Of a DNA stretch of 64,000 bases, positions 10,301-22,300 are shown piece by piece. Within the stretch, counting starts at the first letter, position 1, and every line of letters begins with the position of its first letter. The stretch comes from Alligator mississippiensis. Its lineage: Eukaryota; Chordata; Crocodylia; Alligatoridae. The stretch spans positions 145,481,433 through 145,545,432 of the forward strand of contig NC_081824.1 in assembly GCF_030867095.1 (NCBI RefSeq), written 5' to 3'. The notes under the pieces are model-generated. The model saw only the letters and a program-made list of their open reading frames with translations. It did not search any database and was not told the origin of the DNA. Made by a program: the position numbers and the translations under genes.

Positions 10301-13300
10301 TACTTCACCTGTGTGCCATGAGTTCTTGAATAACCTTGCCAGTGGCTGGGCTATGATGCCTGCCAGCTCATTAAGTACTCTGGGGTGAAATCTGTCAGGA
10401 CCAGGTGACTTGAAGGTGTCCAGCCTCTCAAGGTGTTCCTTGGCTTTTTTGTGGGTGTCGGTTGTCAGTTGTCACATTTGGTTTAGCAGGGGTCCAATGT
10501 TGCCCTTGCTCTTTTTCTGACTCCCCACATATCTGAAAAAGGGCTTTTTATTGTCCTTGATACATGTAGCCGTTTGGAGTTCAGTTGCAACCTTCACTCC
10601 CTACAGGTATGAATCAGTGCAGAATATTCCTCCTTAGTGGTGATTTCTGTCTTGCATCCTTTATAAGCCTCTCTTTTAGATGTACGAGGTCCATGAGTTC
10701 TCTGCTGGGCCAAGGGAGTTGCTGAGCCCTTTTGCTACCTTTCCTCCGAGATGGGATGGACATCCCTTGTGCTTTCAGGATTGCTCCCTTAAGAAGCGAC
10801 CACTCGTCTTGGACTCCCCTCCCTGTCAAGTCTTGGCCCCTTAGGGCCATGACAACAAGCCTCCTGAGCTTATTGAAATCAGCTTTCCTAAAGTTGAGGA
10901 CTTCTGCATTGCTGACTGACTTGCCAGCTTTGTGATGGATAGTAAAAGTGATTAGCTCATGGTCACTGTCTCCCAGCTTTCTTTCGATTCTTAGGTCACT
11001 GACTAGATCATCCCCTTTGGCCAGTACTAGGTCCAGCAGTGCTTTACCTTTTGTTAGTCCATAGACTTCTTGAGTCAGGTAGAGCTTGTCACACATATGA
11101 GGAAGCTTTGTGACTGTTAGGATTTGGCCAAGTGCTCTTTTCATGAGATGTCCAGGTAGTTGAAGCCTCATGCACTCCAAATGACTACGGGCAATCAGTA
11201 CACACTCCTACCATCCCCACACATGTCCCATGCCTTGCTGATGTCATGCTGTAAACATAAACAGCTCCAGCTTACAGCTGGGTCAAACATAGCCCTTTGT
11301 AAGGCTGCTCACATACCACCCTACCTGGGCCTCTCTTTTACTGCCCCCCTCTCACCAGGGCCTCTCACACTCCACCCCCTCTCACAACAGCCTCTCACAT
11401 GCTGCCTTTCCAGGCCATACTCCCACCGCCCTACTCTGAAGAGATCCTCAGGCTTGTCCACTCATACTTCGGATAGCCCTGGCCCAGCCTTTTGGGTCCT
11501 CTGTGACCCTCATCTGGGCGGTGACCACTGATTCACCCCACTCTGGGCTCTCTCAGCCCTAGCCCCTCACCGGGCAATTCCTTACTCCCACCCTCTTGGG
11601 CAAACATACTGCCTTTCCTACTGGGGTCCAGGGCCAAACACCCCCTTGGGACTCAGCTGCTCTTCTCTCAGTTTAACTGGCCCTACTACTCCGCCCTGTC
11701 ACTCTCAGGGCCTGGGGTCTTGCACCCCTACAGGCTAAGGTGCTTCACAAAGCATGCCTGGCCCCCTTTAGCTCTTCAGGTAACTTACCCAAAGGTAGGG
11801 GCAGGGATTTAGGTTCCCTGACCCACCTTACACTGAGGAGGTTCTCTGTCCTGGTATTTACATGGCCCTGGTATTTACGTGGCCCTGCCCTGCCACTGCC
11901 CTGCCTTTGTAATGTGCACTGCTCCGACCTGCATTTAGGAGTCTGGCGAGCAGGGGTATAGCTAGGAGCTGACAAGTTGGCTCTCTGCCTGCCTGCTTTT
12001 CTATAACAGTGCCAGCAGTGCAGATAAGTGGGGAGCTGGGGACATGGCAGGGGGAAGGGGGGGACAAGGGTGAGTGCCAAGGGACAGAGGAGGTGGGGGT
12101 CGCGGTGGGGCCTGGATCCTGGGCAGGGTGGCAGTGTGGGGGCCCTGAGGGCTGGGAGTGAGCCTGGAATGAGAGCAAAGGAGAAGTAGAGGAAATTCTT
12201 ATCTTTAGTTCTCCCCTGGCTGCCCCCACTGTCACTCGGGGTGAAAAAAGAGCATTCACCTGGGAAGGTTGGGACAGTGCTTCTTGGGATATGGAAGGAC
12301 TGCTCCTAACTCATCTTGATCTAGTGGAGCAGTCTAATATGTCTGCAACATAAGATGCCCATGACAAGTTAGAGATAATCCTCACTGGAAGAGGATTATC
12401 TCTGAGATGCTCAGAAGGCAGCTAGCTAGTGTTTTCCTGCCCTAATATGTGGACAGTGGACACTTCAATTTTAAGAGCCCTTAAAAGGTAATAAGTAACA
12501 ACACCCTCAGAAACACTTTTCATTTGTTTATCGACTGTAATCTCATTGATTTGTCTTGCCCATTACTTGGCACCTATCGAAATGCTGTATATCCAAACAA
12601 ATCTGAGAGATGTTCCCAAGTGTTTAAAATGAAATCTCTGCTTGTTTTTTTCTCCTTCAGGTACAAATTGGTTTGGCCATATCCTACTTGAATTAATAAC
12701 AACATTTGAAAAGAAGACTGAAGTGAAACCAACTATCTATGGGGAAGAATTTGATGAATTTCCCTACCTTGAAATTGGAGATACTGAAAAATACCAGGCA
12801 AGGCCTGAATACTTATTAAAATTGCTAAAATTTTCTTTTTCAGTATTATTGAAAGCATATGTGAAATACTCCATCACAACAAAAGAACCCTGTACAAGTA
12901 CAGCAAGGCTAGCATGCTTTCCCTTCTGGTCATCTCTAAGCAGCAGATCTGTTTCCCAGCAGCGTGTACAGTATGTGAGTGCACACACTATGTGTGCAGA
13001 CTAAACAGTCACAGTAGTCTACGAATTGGCCATGTGTATACAACAGTGTGTGCGCACCTCAGACCCTGTCTCTAGCCTTCTTTAGGGCACCGCTGGGACC
13101 TTTACCTTCCCAATAGTCCCCAGCTCAAACCACTGGTTTAGTTGATAAACAAAGAAAGAGGAAAAAAAAAGGAATAAGCTAAGTTTCCACTTAGCAGCCA
13201 AAAGTCCCAGCCTTTGGTAAGATACAAAAAGAAAAATAAGGAAATTGAAAGTGCCATTTTTCCTACTAATAGAATGATGTCTCCAGTTTTTCTTTTATTT

Positions 13301-16300
13301 TCAGTATATATATATACACACTTAGTACTGGTTAAATTTCTTTCCAAATCTCAAGAGTTGGAGGGTAGAGGACCTATCAATTAGAAATTCTCAAATGGCA
13401 AAGTCCACATTGGTACATTGGTACCAGAAGAAGTAGGGAACTAATAAGGCATGGAATTGGTTACCAGGACAGCAGAGTTTTCCAGGCTGGCTTGTTCACC
13501 TGGAAAAGTATATTCTGGCGTATGAAAATAATAACAACATTACATAAATCAAAGAGTTTCCTTTCATTCTTCTGTCAATTTTTGTTAAAGCGGATGAAGA
13601 AAATTCCTTTTAGAAGAGTTATACGTACTCACCTCATGTCTCAGAATTTACCTAAGTCTGTCTTCACGAATAAAGCCAAGGTTAGTGTTCATTGTAATGT
13701 CTTATAGGCATGCTCAATTCAAGAGAACATTCATGTCTCTTTAGATGTCTAGTTTTCTAGGCTTCATAATAAATACAAAATACTTAGTGTGGGTACTTTA
13801 TTGCCAGGCCCTTAGCTACCATATAGCCACTTCATATGATACCAAACTGCAGTCAATTCTGGCAGTAAAGCTGGCATATCCTGCTCCCTAACAGTCCCCA
13901 GTGAGAGAGTGATCCCTTGTATGGTAAAGTGAATTGTTCCCTGATGTACTGTGGATGGGATCTCATGATGTTTTCACAAATAAATGGGGCTTTGATGTAA
14001 GCAAAACTTGGGAGAACACCTTCATTTATTTATTTTTTTCTGTGTGACTGCTGAATTTCTCCCTTTTATCATTTAATCACATCTAGCTCACCATAAAGGA
14101 ATGAAAGATGTGGGTGTCAAACAAGTCACACTGACAGATGGTGTATTATCAATTTGTATGGTCCCAACAAGCATGAATCAGAGAAAAAAAGGCAAAAATC
14201 TTCATTGTCTAATGAAGGATAGTGAAAAAATAGCATCTTCTACATATAGGATCCAATTCAGTGTCTAATATGTGAGGTCCAAGAGGTTACCAATTGTGTC
14301 ATTAAAGTGAAAGTTATAATTTTTTATTACTGCAGTTGTCTCATGCTCGTCTTCAGAAATGTATTTGTGTATCACTTCGTATTTTAATTATCCAGATACT
14401 GCTGCTGCTTCGAAATCCAAAAGATTTAGCCACATCTTTTTTCAAGTTTTCCAAAGTGATGGCTCCATTTCCAACTTACGAGAGCTGGGATGAGTTCTTC
14501 AAAGACTTCATGATTGGAAACAGTACTATACTTTATTTTTGCTACCCCAACTGTTTAATGTGTAGATTACATCTGAAGAATGTAGAATTTGTAACTCAAA
14601 TTCATGTTTTTATTTTTATTACCAAAAGTACAGAGGTTTTGGGAAAGAATTTTAAGCACTCAGATAAGATTTCAAAGTACTTGGGTTAACTATGAAGTTA
14701 GGACATAAGGGGTTGTAAGGAAATCCACTTTGCTGACTTTGTTTCGGCACCTAATTAGAAAGAAATCACACAGCTGACTAACTTTGGGGTCTAAGACTAA
14801 ACTTTTGTAATAGGTTGGATTAGAATTGTTCCCCTTCTCCCATTATGAGTATTTAGAAGCAAACACCTCTGAAGAAATCTTGTTGATACTTTTGTATTGC
14901 CTCATAAGGGAGTGGAAGAGAACTGTAGTAGGGATTTTCTCTGCTGAGGAATCTTTTCTTGAACCCAGATTTTAAGATAACATATTCAGTCTTTACTCAT
15001 TCTTGATCATAATAGAAATGAAATTCTTGATAGCAATGAAATAATGAACTAATACTTTGATTTTCTCCAGTACCTTGGGGTTCTTATTTTACCTACCTTT
15101 CTGAATGGAACAAACATGCTGATGATGAACATGTTATGCCAATAACATTTGAAGAGGTGAAAGAGGTGAGGTTAATTCTATTTAAAGAATAATGTATACT
15201 TCAGGGAGTGTTCCTTATTGAAGCCATGTGGAAATAATGCTCCCATAAAATAATGAGCACCTTGGAAGTGTCATAGCTCTGCTACCCACCTTAATGAACT
15301 AGCTGCCATAACTGGGCAGTAGGTGCTGCCCACGGTTCACATTACACTTCGACTCTTGTGGGGGTCTGCAAAAAGATCTGGGCTGCCCATCATGATGCCC
15401 TAATGAAATTGGAGACCCCCCCCAGGTTATGGTATTCAAATCTTACAGGGGAACTCTTGTCTCTTATGGGGGGCTCAGCTCTCACCTCCCGCCCCCCAAC
15501 ACCTCCCCTAATTCAAACCTTAGTGCTACCAGGGGATTTTCTGTTTTATTTCCCTCCTCTGGATCCCTTGGTTTGAAGCTCTGACCCACATCCCCTGCTC
15601 TGTTTTTTTTCCCATTTCCCCAAGTAGTCTTGATTAAAGAATAGTTCATACTTCAGGAAGTGCTTGTTATTGAATTTTTGTAGATGTGACAGTCTGATAT
15701 ATTATCTTTTGAGGTGATATCAGTGTTCTAGCCAAAGCATTAAAATTTTTGATTTTTTGGCACACTTTTGTAAAAGGTTTATCATGAAGAAAATAGTTAA
15801 ATAGAATATTTCTATAAGACATTTTCCTGGGTTCTGATACAGTATGAGGTGCACACACACATTTCCCAAATAACTCCTCATTGAATTGGTATGCATATAT
15901 CTATCTCAGCATAGCTTCAAACATTATGCTTTCCTAATCTCTACTTGAGCCTATTGTAAAATTGAGCATATAGAATGTTATCTTTATGAGGTACTGTTCA
16001 TATCTGTACAGACATCTCCTACAATATCTGTGAATCATCTCTCCCAGTGAAGTCCTCTAAATATTCTACAGGAATGTGTAGCGCTAGCACTGAAAGTAGA
16101 AATGCCATGGAAAGGAAATGATGCATTTTGTTTGAATAATATCTCATGCCTTATCTTCCTCAGAACCCACTTTTGGGAGTGAAAAAAATAGCAAAGTTCT
16201 TTGAATTGCCTCTGAATGAAGAAGAGCTTAAGGAGGTTGCAGAGAGGAGCAGCTTCCAGGCTATGAAAAATAACTCCAAGGAAACTCATGGGGTGTTTGG

Positions 16301-19300
16301 CAATGTCCTCTTTCGCAAAGGTAAATACCTAAAAAGATGCACATTGTCATTTCCCAGTAAATAGCATTGAAAATCACTTCCTGCTGACATGTACATGCTT
16401 AATGTTAGCATTTATAAGCAGAAAATCCATTTAATTTTTCCTTTGATAAATAACAGCTGAATATACCTGTTGCACTAAAATTGTATGGTGGGGTTCTGGG
16501 ATTGGCCCAACTGTTGTCCAGGGGACAGCTGACTGTTGGTTTCAGTCCCAGGATTACATTGGGGTCTCAAACTGGCTCCAGTGCAGTGTCAGGGCTGACA
16601 CTGACAATCAACTGGCTGGGTCACACCAGCTTCCAGCAAAGTCTCAAAGTCAGGGTTTTCCCACTTACTGAGACATATCCATGGAGATTCTGGGGGTGAT
16701 CTTGGTAAGAAGCAAATCCCAACTTTCCCTGCTTACCAAGACATGCCTGAGATCCCAAGGGTGCATCTTGATAAGTAGGTAAAACTGGGCAGGCACTTTT
16801 GGGGCTTGAAGGGCCCAATCCTGTACAGGAAGTCCTGGGGTGCATGGGATCAGGGCCCTCAAGCCCCTGGAGCTCCTGCCTGGGGTGGCTACAGAATGCA
16901 GGCTGACACCTTCCCACCATTAACGGGCATCTGCCAGTCCATAGTGGCACAAATTGATACTACCTTAATTGCAGCCACAATTTGTAGCTCAGCAAGGGAT
17001 ATGGACCTCTGGCACAAAAACAATGAAAAGCGACATCTGTTTCCATCCTTGTAAGTCATTCCTTTTCATTGCTCAGGTGAAATTATGCATTGTGAAGTTG
17101 TGGGATATATTTTATTTCTTTCAGCATGACTCATGAAAAAGGCTGCTTGTTATGCGAGACCCTGTATAATAGACACGTATCAATTTCATATCAATAGATA
17201 TGAACTTATATTTAACACATCATATTTATTGTTTTGTTCTTGTGTAGGACTGTAAACTGCATCCCACTGGAGGGCCTGATGGCAATATGTTGGGCCTACT
17301 CTTGGTGGGGTAGCTCCTATAAAATACCAAAATGTTGTAACCTCTAGAGTAAGACGAGTATAGGGCACCTCAAAACCCTAGTCCCCGCTACCTTGTGAGT
17401 ACCCATTGTTTGAAGAAAAGCTAAGGGACATCACCCTGGCAGAAATACAGCCTTAGTGAGGCATTAGGCAGTCAGTAGCAATTCTTATAGATTCATAGAT
17501 TCATAGATTCATAGATGTTAGGGTCGGAAGGGACCTCAATAGATCATCGAGTCCGACCCCCTGCATAAGCAGGAAAGAGTGCTGGGTCTAGATGACCACA
17601 CCTAGATACTCATCTAACCTCCTCTTGAAGACCCCCAGGGTAGGGGAGAGCACTACCTCCCTTGGGAGCCCGTTCCAGACCTTGACCACTCAAACTGTGA
17701 AGAAGTTCTTCCTAATGTCCAGTCTAAATCTGCTCTCTGCTAGCTTGTGGCCATTATTTCTTGTAACCCCCGGGGGTGCCTTGGTGAATAAATACTCACC
17801 AATTCCCTTCTGTGCCCCCATGATGAACTTATAGGCAGCCACAAGGTCGCCTCTCAACCTTCTCTTGCGGAGGCTGAAAAGGTCCAGTTTCCCTAGTCTC
17901 TCCTCATAGGACTTGGTCTGCAGGCCCTTGACCATACGAGTTGCCGTTCTCTGGACCCTCTCCAGGTTATCCGCATCCTTCTTGAAGTGCGGCGCCCAGA
18001 ATTGCACGCAGTACTCCAACTGCGGTCTGACCAGCGCCCGATAGAGGGGAAGTATCACCTCCTCGGATCTATTTGTCATGCATCTGCTGATGCATGATAA
18101 AGTGCCATTGGCTTTTTTGATGGCTTCGTCACACTGCCGACTCATGTTCATCTTGGAGTCCACTAGGACTCCAAGATCCCTTTCCACTTCCGTGCTACCC
18201 AGCAGGTCATTCCCTAGGCTGTAGGTGTGCTGGACATTTTTCCTCCCTAGGTGCAGCACTTTGCATTTCCCCTTGTTGAACTGCATTCTGTTGTTTTCTG
18301 CCCACTTGTCCAACCTATCCAGGTCTGCCTGCAGCTGTTCCCTGCCCTCCGGCATGTCCACATCTCCCCATAGCTTGTGTCATCTGCAAACTTGGACAGA
18401 GTACATTTCACTCCCTCGTCCAAGTCACTGATGAAGACATTAAAGAGTATCGGTCCAAGGACCGAACCCTGCGGGACCCCACTGCCCACACCCTTCCAGG
18501 TCGAGACCGACCCATCCACCACGACTCTCTGGGTGCGACCCTCTAGCCAATTCGCCACCCACCAGACTGTGTAGTCATCCACGTCACAGCCTCTTAACTT
18601 GTTCACCAGTATGGGGTGGGATACCGTATCGAAGGTCTTCCTGAAGTCTAAGTATACGACATCCACCCCTCCTCCTGTGTCCAGGCGTTTCGTAACCTGG
18701 TCATAGAAAGAGACTAGATTGGTCAGGCACGATGTGCCCGCCACAAACCCGTGCTGGTTTCCCCTCAGTATAATTTGCCCTGCTGGGCTCTCACAAATGT
18801 GAGCCTTGATAATTTTTTCAAAGACTTTGCCAAGGATGGAGGTGAGACTGACTGGCCTATAGTTGCCCGGGTCCTCCTTCCTCCCCTTTTTGAAAATGGG
18901 GACCATGTTAGCCCTTTTCCAGTTCTCCGGGACTTGGCCCGTGCGCCACGAGCGTTCGAATATTCCCGCCAGTGGCTCTGCAATGATGTCGGCCAGTGCC
19001 TTCAGCACCCTCGGATGGAGCTTATCCGGGCCTGCCGACTTAAAGGCATCCAGTTCTTCCAAGTGACTCTGCACCATGTCAGGATCTACGTATGGAAGTC
19101 TGGCGCCTTGCTGCTGCCTCTCTACAACCCCAGTGAGAGACTTGTCGTGTCCCTCACTTAGGAACACTGAGGCAAAGAACTCGTTGAGGAGTTCAGCCTT
19201 GTCCCCCCTGTCTGTCACCAATTGTTTCTGCCCATTTAGCAGGGGTCCTATTCCTCCCTGGGCCTTCCTTTTACTCCCAATATATCTAAAAAACAATTTC

Positions 19301-22300
19301 TTGTTGTCTTTTACTTGGGTTGCCATCCTCAGCTCCATGGTAGCTTTGGCCCGCCTAACTGCCTCCCTACAAGCACGAGCAGAGGAGGTATATTCGTCTT
19401 TAGTGATCTCACCCTGTTTCCACTTTTTATGTGCTCCCCTTTTAGCCCTTAGGCTGCCCTGGATTTCTCTGGTCAGCCATGGAAGCCTCCTGGCCCCTTT
19501 CCCTCTTTTGCCTCGCTCGGGGATCATCTTGCTTTGAGCTTATCTGTTGCTCTCTGGCAGAAGTTGCAACCATTGAGGCACTGAACATCTGGATTCAGTC
19601 TGGCCTTTGGATTCTATCTCAATGGTCTAAAAGGGGATGGTAGGTCTTGTACAGCCTCCACTTCTCCATACTCTTGCCTAGGTGTACACTTCAAAGGTCT
19701 TGGTGTGATGGCTGTAGGACTCTGTACAAACGGATTCATCAGGCCTCTGACTAGACCTCTTATGTGTACACCACAATCTAGAGGATCAACTGTTGCCTAC
19801 TATATTTATTGTTTATTAGCACATTATATTTTTATCTACTCCTGAATTCTTTCCACACAGGAAAGATGAAAATGACATTCTTCCCTTTTTGTAAGTCTTA
19901 GTCTCCCAGTAATCAGCTTCTTTCCTTCTGCTTATTGTGTGTCTTCTGCTTCTGAGAATTTGTCTCACTCCCCAAACTCCCCCTGCTGTTTTTTGCTACA
20001 GTGTGACTGGCTCCCTGTGATTAGAGACCTGAAGAAGAATGCCTTACATTTGAAAGCTCTTCCAACTTGATGTCTTATCCTTGGTCATGATCTTTATGAA
20101 GTTGTGGGTGATGCGCCAGGTATCAGAGGGCTGACCTAGTGGAAAAGGGCCAATATAGTGCTCCTCTTTAAAAAAAAATTAGAAGGACCTATGGAACTAC
20201 AGACCAGTGCTACCAGACCAGTAACTTTGGGAAGTTACTGAAGTATATCCTAAGGAAAGCCATTTGAAAGCGTGTGGAGGAGGAAAGGCTGATCACAAGC
20301 AGCTAGAGTGGATTTTTGAAAATCAAGTTATCAAACAAACCTGATCTCCTTCTCTGACAAATTAACTACTTGGGCGGATGAAGGGAATGCTGTGGATATA
20401 ATGTATCTGTACTTCAGCAAGGCTTTGACAAGGTCTTGTGGGGCCTTCTTATAAACAAATTGGAGAAATGTGGGCTAGACAAAACTCGTCCCTCACAGTC
20501 AAGGATGATGGTCTTCTGTAATTGTCTTATGGGTGGGTTTGAAAACGGCTGACAAGGCCAATCCAGGATTGACAGGTTCTATTACAACTTGGGCTTGTGT
20601 TTCTGTGTGGGGTGGATGGCTCTAGATTCCTGATTTGGTTCACGGTATGCTGTTTCTTCCACTTCTGCTTTCCCATCTCCTGTTGTCATCATGAGGTTTC
20701 AAAGTACTAAGATCCTTGCAGCAGACTTTTTCTCCATTTGGGGTGGTCCTGGGAGATGGCCTTTCATGAGTTGATGCTGATGTTGAAGTTGCATTTTTCC
20801 AAGTTGGTCTTGAGGATGTCCTTGAAGCACTTTCTCTGTCCTCCTCTTGAGCATATGTCCTGACTGAGCTGGGAGAGTAAAACTTGTTTCTGGAGGCTCT
20901 ATTCAGACATCCAAATGACATCACTGGCTTAGTGAAGTTGATGTCAAATGATTTTTGCCTTGATGCTTGTAGCATTTGCTTACAAGAAGACACTAATGGT
21001 GCATTTGTCTTTCCACTGGATTCAAAGGATCTTCCATAGGTATCACTGATGGAACTTCTCCAGCAACTTGAGGTGTCTTCTGTATGTTGTCCACATCTCA
21101 GCTCCATACAGTAAGGAAGGGATCATGACTGCTTGATAAAACACAAGCTTGATAAAACACGAGCTGATATGGCAACCTTCAAAGACCCATTTCCTTAATC
21201 ACCTGAAAGCTGCTCTTGCACGTTTGAGGCGATCTTGGATTTCATTGTCAATGTCAGCCTTCTGCAATAGATGGCTTCTGAGGTACAGGACATACTCAAC
21301 ATTCTCCAGAGTCTCATTTTAAATCTGAATTACCAGAGCTGGGGATTGCTCATTAAGAGCTTGTTGATGGAGGAGCTTAGTCTTCTGAATGTTAAGCAGG
21401 AGCCCTATTGGGTAAAGACATTGAGGATTGTCTGAAGGTCTGCTTCAGACAAAAAATATTAGAAGGTGAATTAATAACTGGCTCAGTAGCTACAAGCAAA
21501 GGGGAATTATTCATGGATCCATGTCAAAATAGAAGGAGGTTTTAAGTGGAGTCCCACAGGGATCTGTCCTGGGACCAGTGCTGTTCAAAATGTTTATTAA
21601 TGACTTGGATTCTGGCATAGAAATCTGCTTGTGCAAGTTTGCATATGACATAACACTGGGAAGAACTGTGAACACACTGAGGGATGTTAGCACAATTCAA
21701 AAGAATCTTGACAGATTGGAAAGCTGGGTTAGAACTATCAGGATGAAGTTCAATGCTGAAAAGTGCAAGGTGCCACACCTCAGGAAGAATATTAAAAAAC
21801 ACAAGTACAAAATGTGGGACACCTGGCTGGATGGCATCACTATAGAAAAGGATTTGGGATTGTTGATGTATCACAGGCTCAATATGAATCTGAAGCATGA
21901 TGCAGCTGTACAAAAGGTGAATGTGGCTTTGGGATGCATGAATTCATGGTGCTCAAGAGAGTTCCCAGAGGACTGGAAGAGGGCCAAATTTGTGCCCATC
22001 TTCAAGAAGGGGAGGAGAGAAGATGCAGGGAACTACAGGCTGATCAGCCTGACCTCAATCCCAGGAAAAATCCTCCAAAAAATTCTCAAGGAGTTCATAT
22101 GTGATAAGCTAGTATAAGTCAAAATTCTGAATGACAGCCAGCATGGCTTTGTCATGGGTAGGTCATGTCTGACTAATCTCATTGCCTTCTATGATCAGGT
22201 TATTCACTACCTGGATAAGAGAGATGAGGTTCACATCATTTACCTGGACTTTAGGAAGACCTTTGACTTGGTGTCCCATGAGGCTCTCAAGGTAAAACTA

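Noticed and set aside
12642..13004. 120-codon frame reading through exon 2 into intron 2
   Set aside because: The frame departs from the family after TEKYQ, exactly at the GC donor; the downstream part is intron.
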